A DNA stretch of 64,000 nucleotides, from contig NW_023501036.1 in NCBI RefSeq assembly GCF_014066305.1, positions 197,501 through 261,500 on the forward strand. The letters run 5' to 3'. Both the position numbers and the translations under genes were made by a program. The notes beneath the pieces are model-generated. The model ran no database searches. It was not told the origin of the DNA and saw only the letters and a program-made list of their open reading frames with translations. The stretch is from Letharia columbiana. Taxonomy: Eukaryota > Ascomycota > Lecanoromycetes > Lecanorales > Parmeliaceae. Positions 1 to 14,194 of this stretch are shown here, piece by piece (position 1 is the first letter of the stretch; every line of letters begins with the position of its first letter).

Positions 1-227
1 ATTATCGAATTCTATATCTATATAAGCTAATTTAAAATTAATAAGATATATCTTTATAAACTTTAACTTAACGCGATAAATACTTAGATTAATAATTTAA
101 TTTATAAGAGTATTTATAATTATTAAAAAGAAAGATTAAATTCTTATAAGTATATAATAGATTATATAGAATCTTATTAAAGTTATATATATCTTTTTAA
201 TTTTAATAATAAGTTCTTATAAGATAG

Positions 228-476
228 TAAGATTTCTTTTAATAAAACTGCGTAGTAGCTATATAATTATAAGATCTAGATACGTAGTTAATAGAATAGA
301 TAGATTAGTTATTAGATAAATTAATAATTAAAGAAAGAAGAAGAAAAAAGGGGACTTATAAGTATTTAAGACTTTATTAAGTATATTAGATACTCGCTTT
401 AATTACGTAGTTTATAGTCTAATAAGTAATATAAGCGAGCCTATTAATTCGCTTTAAATACTTTTATTCTTATAAC
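228..476. repeat. Left LTR-like direct repeat
   Basis: It starts near taagatttctttt and ends near cttttattcttata. It contains a purine tract (agaaagaagaagaaaaaagg) that is also kept in the right copy. Boundaries are good to about 5 bp. Confidence 0.65.
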
Positions 477-3400
477 TATATCCCCCTTAGAAAATTTAGC
501 CTTTAAGTCTTATTATTATTACGTTTTATAATTAAATACTTATAAACTTATTAGTCTCTTATATATTATCTATTATTAGCTTAAATATAATTTAAATTAA
601 CGTATACTATAATAACGTATTTAGACTTTTTATTCTAAGATCTTCTTAAATATATTATTATATTTATATACTAAATCGCGATAGTATCGCTATACGTATT
701 ATTATTTTAATTAATAGAATATAAGCGTATTACTATCTTATTATAATATACTATTATTACTATTATTATACGCTATTATTATTATTATTACTTTAATAAT
801 TATAGTAATTCTATTATTATAATTATAAAAGTCGCGCTAGTAAGTATAAAAGATTTATTTTTAATTTAACTTTTATTCTTCTTAGTAATAATATTAACGT
901 CGACGCTATTATAAGTAAGTATTCTATTCTTCTTTATATCTATTATCTTATCTTTATTCGTTTCTATTATAATATCGTAATAGCGAGCTATATATTATCG
1001 TAATAGTATAATATATATATTAATTAAGATAATAGTTAAATAAGATTATAATTATTTAGATTAACTTTATATATAATAAGTATCTCGAAGAATACTTTAT
1101 AATACTTCGTAAATAGTATAAAAAGTATATTAATATATTAATAGTAATATTAAATCTTCGCTCTTATGACTCTGCGAGTTACTAAGTATTTATAGTTATT
1201 ATTATTCTTACGTTCCTCGCTATAGCTAATAAGTATTTATCTTTATTTTAAAGATATATTTAGTTAAAAAGACTATTAGCTCTCCTCATCGCTACTTCTA
1301 TCGCTACTTTTATCGCTACTTCTATTACTACTTTTATTACTACTCTCTCTATCTATTCGAATATTAATTATAAATAAAAGAGATATTAGATAACTAAGAG
1401 ATTATATTAATATATACTAATTTCCTTTTACTATCGTTATATATATACTCTCGTATATAACTCTTATATAATTTATATTATATCTTTTACTAGCTCGCGT
1501 TAGTATAAATATAGATAATATTTTTACGGGGGTTATATATACGTTATAGACTCGATTTCTATTTATTAAAAAGATATCTTCGTTGTAATCTATATTAGCG
1601 AGGATATTCATATTATTCTTTATCGTTAAATTAATATAAATTTTATTAATATATATTAGAATACGTAGTTAATATATATAGCGGTTTATCGCGTTAAGAA
1701 ACTTCGATATAATATCGCTATCTTCGCTCTTTCTCTAGCTACTTCTCTTACTATCTCTTCTATTAAGTCTTTTCGCTATTTAATAAATCTTTTAAATAAG
1801 TAATTACTTTTTAATATAAGATAATAGATAGATTAATATTAAATAGTAATAGTTTTATATATAATCTTAATAGCTATTTTTCTTACTATATATAGCGCCT
1901 TAGCGCCTTAAAATCGACGGCTCGGCCTGTGGGTATTTTAGCTATTTTCGCTAGACCTTTTAACTATAACTTATTCGCCTTTTAAGACTTTTATATTATT
2001 ATTACTTTTATAATTTTTCTTACTTTTTAATCCCCTTTAACGATTATACCTTTAGCTTTATCTTAAATATTAATTTATATAACTTCTTTACTTACTCGAA
2101 GTCCTTAATTACGCCTTTAGTATTTTTAAGATATTTTATTAATTTTTATAAAGCTTCGTAAGATAAAAAGTTTTTTTAATTAATAAGATACTTAGTCTCG
2201 CCCTTATAAACTCTTTTATTTAATATCTTATTAATCTTTTACTCTTCTTCTTTATTAATTAAGACTATTTATAACTTCGAATTATTATTACGCGAGTATT
2301 ATAGCTTTAATAGTAATATATAAAATATAGAATAAATTTTTTTATATCTAGTAGAGAGATCTAGTTTATAAATTTATATATCTATTTTCTTTAATATTTT
2401 AAAAAGTTTAAATTATCTATAATTAAGTTTCTTCTTTAATTATAAGATATATATATTTAAGCTTTATAATAGTACTTTATCTTTTTTTTAAAGATTATAG
2501 CTTTATAATTACTATTATAATACTTTACTTATTATTTTAATACTCGCTTTTATAATTCTTTTAGATATAATCTTATCTCTTATAATTATTCTACTCGCTC
2601 TATAATAAGTAATTTTTTTTTCTTAAGATCTTATTCTTAAAAGTATTTTTTAAGTCTATTATATATCTTATTAATAGATCTTACGAAATCTTATTAATAC
2701 TTATATATACGCTATTATTATATATAAACGTAGTTATTAATAAGATTTTAGACTATTTAATCTATTTATAATTATAGTATACTTATAAATAGTATTTTAA
2801 TATCTAGTTTTACTTCTTAATCTAATTATTAATTTAAGAATAAAATATAATATTTAATTTACGCTTTATACTTAAATATTAATATAGCGTTATTTAGAAT
2901 TTACTTATAAATAGAGAATCTCGATTTAAAATTAAATTACGTATTATATCGCGTAATAATATAAACTCTTACTATAAGATATTAGTAAGATTATTAATCT
3001 TTAAATTCTTAATAATCGCTATATATATTATATACTTAATTAATTTATTTATTAAGACTAAGATAATATCGTAAATTTTATTAATATATAAATCTCTTAT
3101 AGATAATAGATTTATAATAAAATTTAGTATTATAATATAAAATAAATTTATATTATCTAGAGAGATTAATATTAGCTCGCTATACGATTTATAATAATAA
3201 ACTTATATTCTTTAATAATTAGAATAAGTGCGAATATACTCTATTATATCGCTTATTATATCTATTTAATAGTATTTAAATCTAATATTCTTTTTAATAT
3301 ACTTATAAGTAAAGTATTTAATATTAGAGTTATTATAATTTATATAAAGAATCTCTTTCTTTATAATAGAATTATTAGAAATATAGATTACGAGGTTATA

Positions 3401-6400
3401 ATATAGCAATCTATCCTTATTAATTTTTTATTTCGAAAGTTTATCTTATTTAGTAGCGTATTTTTAGCGCTATTTCTTATTTATAATAAAAGTATTTTTA
3501 TATTATAATTTAAATAGCTATATTACTATTAATTCTTATAACTTTAAATAAAACCTCTTTAACTTTAAAATCTAATAAATTAGAAATCGAGATAATATCG
3601 TAATATCTAGAATATATATTTATCTATTAAATACTCTCTTATCTAAATTAATAATTTAGATATCTATAATAATAATATTATTTAGTTACTTTATTAATAC
3701 TACGAGTTTAATTATAGTAGATATATTATTACTTTTTTATAGATTAGATTAATATTTCTAATTGCGAAGCTTATTTTATAAGATAAAAAAAAAAATATTA
3801 TTATTCTCGCTATTATTCGATTTAATAATATTAAATCTTTTTAATAATATATTTATAGAATTAAATTTTCTTTTATAATATTTAATTATAAAGTTAAATA
3901 TAACTAATTTCTTAGTCTAGCGAATCTACTTTATATTAAGCTCTTTTATTATTATAAAATAACGTAAATTATTATAATCTAAGATTATATAAATAAAGTA
4001 CTTACTATCTTATAAATAATATCTTTAATTCTTAAAGCCTAGTATAATTATATAGAGCTTCTTATTATATATATCTTAGCGAGACTTAACGCTTTTAAAT
4101 TTATAGCTAAAAAAAGTAATAGAGTATTATTACTTATTCTCGCTTAGTTAATTAAGTATATTATTTATATCTACGTTAGAAGTATTAATCTTTATAATAA
4201 GTAATACTTTTTAATTATAATATTCTAGTATAAATACGATAATAAATACTCGCTTAAATATCTTAAAAGTCTTATATACTTTCTTATTAAATACGAAGAA
4301 TAATTTAATTTTATCTTTCTTTATTTTTTAAATTAAGTTCGTTAAAGATATAGCTATCTACGAAAAGTCTTATATAAATTATTAATAGAAATCTGCGAAC
4401 TCTAGAAAGACTAAGATATTCTTAATAAATTCTAATTCTAATTATTTAGTAATAGCCTTAATACGTAATAACTTTATTTAAATATTATATTAATTTATTA
4501 AGAATCTTAGAAAAATAATTTTATTATAATTAAAAGTATATTTCGATAACTTTATATAGAGTTAATACTTTAATAATATATATAATACTTTATATATATA
4601 CTTCTAATATAACTCTTTTATTTCGAAATAGATTAATATATTATTTAAGTATATTATATAGAAGATATTAATATATAATTTAAGTACTTTATTTATATAA
4701 GCTTAAAAGATTATAAAAGTATTTACGAGGTTAAAAGATATTACTTAATACTCGAACTAGCTATAGCGAGTTCGAAAAATAATTTTTTATTTATCTTCTT
4801 TTTATACTTATATTTAATAATATATATTATAAATATTAATCTTAATAAAGTGCTTTATATATATAAATCTCTTTAAAATCTCTAAGAGTAGCGATAATAA
4901 GTAATTATTCTTAATAATTATCTTATTAAGTTTTTAATAATTAATATATAATTATAGCGAGTTATTTAATTTCTTAATAAATAATATTAATAAACTAATT
5001 TAATTAATTAAAAATTAAATTTACTTTCTCTTAAGCGTAATATCTAAATAATTCTTAATCGCTATAAATTTATTATACGATATATTATAAATTAAATTAT
5101 TTTTAAATAGCTTTCTAGATAGTAAATCGATTAAATATTTAATTTAATTATATATATTAAGATTATTAGATAGCTCTTCTAAAAAGACTTTTAATAAATC
5201 TTTAAGTTATTTAGATATATTAGAATTATCTAACTACGTAATATTATATCGTATAGCTTTATTATAATTATCTTTATTACTTTTAAATAAAATCTAATAT
5301 AAAAATATAATAAACGCTTATTTTAGATTATATATAATTACTATATTAGCTAATAACGTAAATTACTTTATATCTATTATTACGATATCTACTTATATCT
5401 TATTACTTATAGAAAAATTATAATAGATCTAGAATTACTCGTATTAATAAATATTTAAATCGATATTATAGATTTAAGAAAAATTAAGAATAAGATTATA
5501 TCCTCGTATATTTATAATATACGCCTTTAAGATTTACTCTTACTTTTTTCCTCGATTATTCGCGAGATTAAAGATTAGATTATACTTCTTATATAAGAAT
5601 ATTTAATAATTATTAATAATACGTATTATTATTAGCGCGTATTTAGATTTAAAAATCTATATCTCTTTAATAAAAGATTATAATATAAAGATTTTCTCGC
5701 TATCGATATCTATTAAAATAATTATCTTACGCTTTTTATTTAATATAATAATCTTATTTCTTAATAATAGAGAGTAAGATTATTACTTAATTAATAATAT
5801 ATTTAATACTATAGCGATAAGTATTAGACTTTATCTTTTCTCTTATTTAATCTATAATTATATACTTTATTATTTATAACGTAGTTTAAATATTTAGAAG
5901 AATTCTTATAATATCTTAATTATTTATAATTATAGTATTATATCTTAATAAAAAGCGTTTTATACTTAATATAAGAGTTATTATCTTCGAGTTTAATTCG
6001 CTTAGACTTTTAATTTTACGATATCGATAAGAACGAATTCTTTTTTTAATCTTATTAATTTTTCGTATACTATTCTTTAGACTTAGTATATTATTAATTA
6101 TTACTTCTTTAATTACTTATTTTATTATTAAAGCGAGTCTTATCTAGAGTAGAAAGCTCTTTCATTTTTTATAGTCTTTATTTTATATTTTAATATTATT
6201 ATAGTAGTATAGTATAGATAATAAATTAAGTAGCCTTCTTTATAACTTTTAGAGAAATTTTCTCTATTATCTTATCTTATAAGTCTTTTATATATTCTAG
6301 ATTAATTATATAGCGATCTTATTACGATTAGAGTATAATAAAATAGTTATTAAAGCTAATTATTAACTATATATCTCTTATTATTACTTTAATTAACTAG

Positions 6401-7142
6401 CGACTTATATTATAAGACTTAACGATTAAATTATAAACTTAATTTAAATACTATTTCTTATATTTCTTTTAGATAGATTTTTTAATATTATATAATATCG
6501 TATCTCTAATATTTCTCTAGATTTATTTTTTAGTATTTATTAAGAGAGCTAAAACTAGTAAGTCTTTTTTTTATTTATATAAAAATTAATATAAGACGTT
6601 AAGGCGATAAAATTATCGTAATTTTAAAGAAATATAATTATTAAGCTATAATTATTAAGATATTATATATTAGATATTTTAATAATACTTATCTTCTTAT
6701 AACTCGAATTATAATAATAATTATCGCTATACTCGCGACGATATTCTTATATATTCTATATTTTAATTAATTTAAATTTTTTAATAATTAGCTACTTCTT
6801 AATATTAAGCTTTAGAAATTAATAACGTTAAATTTAAATTAAGTCTATAAGATAAAGATTTTTATTTATAAATAGATAATTATTAGATATAACGCTTCGA
6901 CGATTATTATTTCCGTTAATAGTATTATTAGAATTTCTATCGATATTAGAATTAATATTATAATCGCTTAATTATATAATAGATATATTTTAATAAAAGT
7001 TATTTATTAAGTTAAAAACGTCGTTAGTAAATCGTAATAAGATATTTTTACTTCGTAAATTAATAGAACTAGCTTATAAGTTATTTATTATAATTAAATT
7101 AGATAGCTTTATATAAATAAAGTTATTAGAATTATAAAATAA

Positions 7143-7391
7143 TAAGATCTCTTTTAATAAAACTACGTAGTAGTTATATAATTATAAGATCTAAATATAT
7201 AGTTAATAGAATAGATAGATTAGTTACTAGTTAAATTAATAACTAAAGAAAAAAGAAGAGAAAAGAGAACTCGTAAGTATTTAAGACTTTATTAAGTATA
7301 TTAAATACTTATCTTAGCTATATAGCTTATAGTCTAGTAAGCGACGTAAGCGAGTCTATTAATTCGCTTCGAGTACTTTTACTCTTATAGT
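7143..7391. repeat. Right LTR-like direct repeat
   Basis: Collinear with 228-476 at a constant offset of 6915 bp. It starts taagatctctttt and ends cttttactcttata. The two copies differ by transition-type changes. Confidence 0.65.
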
Positions 7392-9711
7392 TCTTATTAG
7401 AGAAGTTATATAATCTCTTAAAATAGTATAATCTAATTATATTAATATTCTAATAGATCTTACTCTATTTTAGCGGAGATATAAGATCTCTTAGCTATAG
7501 ATATATATTAATAATTTTTTAATATTAAAAATATAATAGATTATTAATTAGCTAATTAGTCTTTATAAATATCTAAATAAATATTATTATAATATTATAA
7601 GTAATTATTAATATAGTTATATCGCGTAATAAAGCTATAATTAGTCTATATATAGAGAATTTATATAATTTATTAATATATATATCGTTATCGTAGTAGA
7701 GAATTAAGCGAGATTCTTATAACTAATATAATTATAGCTTTATTATATAATAAACGATCTTTATTTCTTTAAATTATATATCTTTAAAATAGTAATATAT
7801 AATTATTTTAATATTAAAAACGTTTTTAAATTAAATCGATTAAATATAATCGAAATAGTCGAGAATATAGTCTTCTATATTAAATTTTCTAGATATATTA
7901 ATTTATATATATTATATAACTCGACTATCGATATAATATATTAAGGCGACGCTATTTTAATACTTTAAAAAAATATTTTATTATAATAAGTTTATTCTTA
8001 TATTATTTATAATTTATATAATTATTATAAATCTTCGAAGAATATTAAAAAAAAAGTTTAAATTTTTTTTAAAATTATAATTTTAATAATAAAAGAGAGA
8101 AAGTTAATTATTAACTCGAGCTTCTAATATAAGATAATTACTCTTTTTAAAAGATTTTTAATTATAATTCTTATTTTAATTAGCTTATTTAAAGAAAGTC
8201 TCGCTTTTATATAAATACTATTAAATTTAATTTCTAGAAATTTAATTATAAAATCTATAATATTCTTTATATAATTAATTCGAAGATTTAATTTATTATA
8301 TAGCTAATTAAACTATTAAGTATATATAATTATATTATTACTTAATAAAAGAATTATAAAGAAATTATCTAAATAGTAGAATATTATTTTTTATAGAAAA
8401 ATCGTAATTAAGATTTAAATAAGGGCCTTTATAAAGAAATTGAATAGAAATAATAATATATATAATTTAAATAATAGATATCGTTCTTTTTAATAGCGTT
8501 TATCGTAATTAAAATTAAGTAATTATTAATTTAATATAGCGATAAATATATATCTAAAAGCGTTTCTAAGATCTCTTTTAACGAATTAAATCTTTAGATC
8601 TTTCTATAATAATACTACTACTATATTATTATATATAATATATTCTAATACGCTCTACTTTATCTAAATATTATTATTAACTAAGTAGCCGTATAAAAAT
8701 AAAAGATTATAAATTTATCTCTAATCTTTATTATATTTCGATATTAATTCGAGTAACGAATAGATGTAATAGAGCTTATTTTAAGAATTAACCTCGATTA
8801 AGCGATACTATTAAAGCTATTTTTAGAAATCCGCCGATAGTATTTAAGATATTTAATATATTAATAAATAATTTTAATTATAATAGATTAGAATATAATC
8901 TCGAAAATTTATCTTAGCGCCCTTTCGAAGAATAGTCGAAATAATCTTAATAAATATTAGATTTAAGTAATTATTTAACTATTTAAACTAATTATTAACT
9001 ATTAATAATTTTTAATAGAATAAATTTAAGTTTAATAAGTCGTATAGCGTATATAGAAATTTCTTAAATATATACTATAGCGATTAGAGTATCTACGAGT
9101 ACTTTAAAAGTTATTCTATCTTAATAATATCATTATTTAATAATAAATAATTAAAGCTATTTATAGCTAAATTTAAAATTTTAGAATATTTATTTAATAA
9201 ATAGTTTTATTAATAGATTATATAGATATATAAATAAATATAACACTCGCGAAAATAATAATCTTTATTAAAAATTTTATAAATTCTAATTTTTTTAATA
9301 ATAATGAATTTATTAGAGTTAGATATATTAGTATTTAACTTATTATTACTTATATAAATTCTTTTAAATATAAGAAGATTTTTATAACTCTAATTATTTA
9401 CTTTCTAGATCTTAAGATTATTTTAATTATTCTAAATATATATAATAATAAAGATAAGATAATAAGTAAGAATAGAGTTAAATCTATAGATAATAAATAG
9501 TTATAATAGATGAATAGTAGATATATAAAGAGCCTTATTTAAGTCTTTTTTTATATTTATATATATAAAGTAATTAGCGATTATCGAGTATATATAAAAG
9601 TAATATATTATATAATTATAGCTATTAATATTCTTATTCTTTTTAATCGAAATAGTATATATATAAGTTAATTTAGCGAAATTTTTAGTCTTAAAGATCT
9701 CGAAGAAGATT
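7392..9711. other. AT-rich remnant without recognisable gene
   Basis: This stretch has the same RIP composition as the block to its left. No open frame, motif or repeat partner inside the window was recognised. Confidence 0.6.
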
Positions 9712-10235
9712 TACATCTACAAATCTGAAAAGTTTCTTTTCGTACGATTTCCGTCGGGTCCGCACCATAAGTACGATTTAGTACGATTTAGTCTATTTAG
9801 TAGACTTTATCTATATTTAATCCTTTTCACCGATTTAGTAACTATCTTAACTCTTTTCGCTAGTTCTATTAATTTAGTAACTTTAAAAATTTTTAGTAAC
9901 TTTAAAAATTTTGCGTAATATACTTTAATATACTCTAAGTATTATTCTATATATATATAATATTAATATATATCATTAATAATATACGTATTATTATACG
10001 CTATATTAAAGTATTATCTACGCGACTAATTTTATTAAATCGTCTAATTTCGTAGTTAAATTTAAGTTAACGTTAATACTTATCGCCGTAGAATCTTACC
10101 GTCGTAACGTCGATTATTAGAACTTTTCTTTTTTCGTACGTATTACTATTAAACTAATAGAACTAGCGAAAAAGATTAAGATAGTTATTAAACCGGCGGA
10201 ATTTTGACTAATTTTTAAGATAATTACTAAATCTG

Positions 10236-10383
10236 TTGAAATATTCAAGAAGGATGGATTGATTACTTCAGAAGCACTCTGGGACGGGGTTCTATATATA
10301 CAGGACAAATTTAGGTGGCTGGTCCAACAAGGTGGCTGGGAAGGCTGGGAAGCTTGGGGGCCAAGAATTCCAACAATTCCAAT
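10236..10383 (+). repeat. Internal direct repeat, copy 1
   Basis: About 148 bp beginning ttgaaatattcaagaagg and ending caattccaat, including the ggtggctgggaaggctggga core. It is matched by 11566-11711 in the same orientation, and copy 2 carries more C-to-T/G-to-A changes. A second module (aattttgactaatttttaag, near 10198) precedes this copy but follows the other one. Confidence 0.75.
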
Positions 10384-10464
10384 ACGCCCCTGCAGCCAAG
10401 CGTACCAGCCCATCAACAAAAAATATGTAACTATACAAACATCTCATCGCCCCTGCAGCGTCAC

Positions 10465-10605
10465 AGGCCCTCCAGGCCCCACACCGTCCTGGTGTTCACA
10501 CCGTCTGATGTTCGCAAGCCCTCCAGGCTCTACACCGTTCTGATATTCACATCGTCTAGTGTTTATAAGCCTCCAGGCTCCACATCGTCTAGTGTTTAAA
10601 AAGAA
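10465..10605 (+). repeat. Three-copy ~50-bp minisatellite
   Basis: cctccagg followed by c/t-rich cacaccgtc-like sequence recurs at 469, 520 and 570 of this kilobase, a spacing of 51 and 50 bp. Copies differ by several bases. Confidence 0.6.
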
Positions 10606-11565
10606 AACGTAATCGCTACAGTGGCCTCGTTCTCGATACACTTCCGCTTTGTACCTCTTGTCATCTCGTGATATCACTCTAAAGTCAATTTCGGATACTC
10701 GATATAACACACTAGTCTATATATCTTGCTATACATCTTATAACTTTTTTAATTATCACTCTCACTTATAACCCCCGTATTTATAAATATATTAACTATC
10801 TCCTCCGCCTTCGTAAGCTTTAGCTTTTCCCCTTTCTCTTCTCTTTTAGAAGTATATTTATCGTTTTATAAGCCGTTATATCGAAGGTAATAGCCTAGAT
10901 TTTAATTAAGTATTAGAGATAATTGAGAAGAGAATATCGATAGATAAAGAATCGTTTATTTATCGGGTGTAAGTTTGACGTTAATAGCTATAATACGCTC
11001 TTCGAGTAACTTAATATAAGTGATATAGTCGATTACGAAGTCGAATTTGTTATATTTAATAGTATAGTATTATACGATAAAACGTATAAATTCGTTATCC
11101 CCGATAGAACGATAGAGATCCGCGAGATAAGATATTATTTTAAAGTTATAATTAAATTTATTAGCTATAAGTCATTACTTAATAGAGCTACTAATAGTAA
11201 ATATTATCGTATTAATAATCTCTTTAGAAAAATCCTCTTTATTTAGCTAAGGCTGTAACGATTAATATTTCGAAAGGGGTCTCTTAAGTATACTTCTATA
11301 ACTTTTATTTACGTAATAAGACACGTACGTTAATAAGCTACTTTAAGTAGTTTATCTTAGTAAGTTAACGAATAGATAACTTAAAGAATAGATTTAAGGT
11401 AACTCGTTAGGCTATAATTAATGCTAGTGCTGATGCTAATACTAATATAATAGGTATTTGAAATTAATAGAGATTAGAGCTAGGGTTTATAAAGGTATAT
11501 AATATATAATAACGATAATATATATAGTAGCGTTATAAAAGCGTCGGAACCGGGCTTATAACCTA

Positions 11566-11711
11566 TTGAAATATTCAAGAAGAATAAATTGATTACTCCA
11601 GAAGCACTCTGAGACGAGATTCTATATATAGGATAAATTTAGGTGGCTGATTTAATAAGGTGGCTGGGAAGGCTGGGAAGCTTGGGGGCCAAGAATTTCA
11701 ACAATTCCAAT
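11566..11711 (+). repeat. Internal direct repeat, copy 2
   Basis: This is the partner of 10236-10383, about 1.33 kb downstream. It is followed at 11712-11766 by the module that precedes copy 1, so the module order is permuted. Confidence 0.75.
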
Positions 11712-12219
11712 AAAACCGATAGAATTTTGGCTGATTTTTGAGATAGTTGCTGAATCGGCGGAATTCTTAATTTCAGCCCTATTCGCAAGATCAGCAATTT
11801 GAAATTTAGTAGAAACTTTTCAGATTTGCAGATGTACTTAAAGTATTTAATATTTATACTTCGAAATCTTTTAGCAATACTAAAAAAAGGGTTTTTATCT
11901 TTTTAATAACGAAAAAATACCTCTCTTCTTTTCTCTTAATTCGATTTAAAGTTAAATAAATCTAAATTTGATATATTTAAGTAATAATAATAATAACTAC
12001 GACTATAGCGGTAGTAATAGCGATATAGCTTATATATTCGACTCTCGTAATAATAGCGTTAATTTCGCTTCTCTTAAATTTTAGATAGCTAAGCTATTAG
12101 TTCTTAAAGATCTACTTTAATAGTAAATAAGGGCGTTTTATCGATCTAGTTCGGGCTTATAATACTCGATAACATTTCGTATATGAGAATCTTCTTATAA
12201 GGGGGAGATATTTTAGTCT

Positions 12220-12725
<506 letters not shown>

Positions 12726-12908
12726 AATAATTAGAAAAAGATAATCGAAGCACTGGGCAAGAACTGGACAGCAACACCCCGATATGCTTCCCCAGTACAT
12801 AGCGTGTTTGGCAACGGGATTGCTCCAGATCTAACAATGATCGTCCCTCAGCAAAAAGACCCCAGAATCCGCTGAATTTCACTGCAGAAAACATTTCCCC
12901 TCCTTGAA

Positions 12909-13563
12909 ATGCTCGTTGAACTCCGTTTGATGATCTACGAACATCTCATCGAAGCTGGAGATCTCGGCATCTTGAGAATCTCCAAGCTCGTCAATCAGGA
13001 GGCATTTCCGCTTCTCTCCGAAGTCGCGATCCTTCGAGTCAACGAACCATGTCCCACTATGCTAAGTCGAGTGACCCTCGCTCTCACGGGTAGTGTCACG
13101 TTGTGTGGCCTTTTCACCCTGACCCCTCCAGACTACATCCAACACCTCGACCTGCGCCTCAACATGGTCCATTCTCAAGGGTTTTTCCATAAACATGAAG
13201 CTCATCGAATTGTTTGGTGGCGACAGAATTATACAAAAGTCGTGCAAAATCGTTATCAAACTCCCCGTTTCCGAGGATCTCCCACCCCGATTGGATGAGA
13301 ACAGAATCTACCAGGTGATGGAAGATTTGATCAAATTTAAAATCTTGACGCTGAAGCTCGAGCAACAGAACCACGATCCTCACCTACTGACGGGGCTTAG
13401 ACGTGACTCGGTGAAGTATGAGAACGGTCTACCGCATAGCATCTCTCTGGGGCATTATGAGAGGATATCCGAGTTTTTCGCAGTGACGCTTGGACCCGCT
13501 GAGTCCAACAAGAGTGTCGATGAGCATCGTCTTAGACTCTGGCCGAGTGTGTACGACGCTTGA
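12909..13563 (+). pseudogene. LPxELRxxIY-family paralogue, frameshifted
   Basis: The first frame reads MLVELRLMIYEHLIEAG, then the family stretch ILRISKLVNQEAFPLL and IQHLDLRLN. Family similarity then moves to the next frame at about 13190, which reads MKLIELFGGDRIIQKSC and matches RIVEMFGNRY..RKSC of the neighbour at 14195-15004. The switch lies around the ggttttt run at 13180 and needs one base more or less. No intron of credible length covers it; the only GT...AG options there are about 13-34 nt. The N-terminus is also short, starting inside the LPxELR motif with no in-frame upstream ATG. It is either a pseudogene or a sequencing indel beside the homopolymer tract. The C-terminus lacks the usual LxFHPR ending. 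Confidence 0.6.
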
Positions 13564-14194
13564 GGACGGTCTTGAGCTTGAGCCGGCTGAGCGATAAGAG
13601 ATTTGATTGTCCGCAACCGATGAGGCGGATTGGACCATAAATGAAGGTCGAATCCGATTGCAAAATGCTGATATGGATCCAGGTAGATTCTCTGGTTCAC
13701 TGTGATTGCTCAGCGATATACTTACTAGCATAGTAATCAGTTGGCTTTTCACACGCTTCCATGTCCTCAAAGCACCCACACTTTGCAGAAATCAGGTACT
13801 GAGATACGATGAGAACATTACGATGCGTGAGACTAAAGATTCTGCCATTGTGGGAGGCTATCCGGCCATTGAACGAATCTGACTACTACCGTGTCTAGCA
13901 AGGCACTCAATAAGACAATACCCTTATCTCATTAACGGCTGCAACAGAATAGCAAGGCACTCAATGAGACAATACCCTTGTCTCATTAACGGCTGCAACA
14001 GAATACTCAGGCAACTCCCTTGACGTTTTACGGGAAACTGCATCGCCGCCACTGGCGCTCTAATTATTGAAAACTTGGTATCAAGCAACTATTGGGATCG
14101 ATTCAGTGAATGGATTTGGTTTGCTAAGGCACTCTGACTGACAGGAACCCTAGGTGTGAGCTCGGGTCTGCATCCAAGGCAACCTTGTTACAGT
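13564..14194. other. Intergenic, contains a tandem duplication
   Basis: No gene recognised. It holds the 54-bp tandem pair at 13897-14004. Confidence 0.6.
13897..14004 (+). repeat. 54-bp tandem duplication with hairpin
   Basis: Two adjacent 54-bp units begin agcaaggcactcaat and end gctgcaacagaat, differing at only two positions. Unit 2 contains a perfect stem (tgagacaa / ttgtctca, 5-nt loop). Both differences fall in the stem of unit 1 and weaken it. Confidence 0.85.

Larger units (their letters stand above)
228..7391. mobile_element. Dead LTR retrotransposon (RIP-degraded)
   Basis: Two copies of a roughly 249-bp sequence lie in direct orientation, 6915 bp apart, with no indels between their landmarks. 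Differences are mainly C-to-T and G-to-A, as expected of RIP acting on each copy. The spacing (about 7.2 kb in total) is normal for a Ty1/copia or Ty3/gypsy element. Terminal TG/CA dinucleotides, primer-binding site and coding motifs cannot be recognised after mutation, so superfamily and orientation are unknown. Confidence 0.65.
1..9711. repeat. RIP-saturated AT-rich repeat block
   Basis: The block is overwhelmingly A+T, CpA/TpG dinucleotides are almost absent, and CpG (cgcg, tcgcg) survives. That pattern is the known result of fungal repeat-induced point mutation, which converts CpA to TpA. Only one reading frame of about 60 codons exists in 9.7 kb, so no functional gene is present. CpA-containing sequence resumes abruptly at about 9712, where the next element begins. 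The block contains a pair of long direct repeats (228-476 and 7143-7391). A degenerate 12-bp repeat near 1290-1350 would read as Ser-Ser-Asp units on the minus strand, a possible coding remnant. No RT, integrase or transposase motif can be read. Confidence 0.9.
9714..11834. mobile_element. TIR DNA transposon with TA target duplication
   Basis: An inverted repeat of about 25 bp with one mismatch bounds the element: tacatctacaaatctgaaaa at 9712 and its reverse complement ending at 11836. TA dinucleotides flank both ends, the target duplication of Tc1/mariner-like elements. The 2.1-kb interior is only partly RIP-affected and keeps GC-richer islands. No transposase frame survives. Two internal modules occur twice in permuted order, so it may be a composite of nested or rearranged copies. 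Confidence 0.6.
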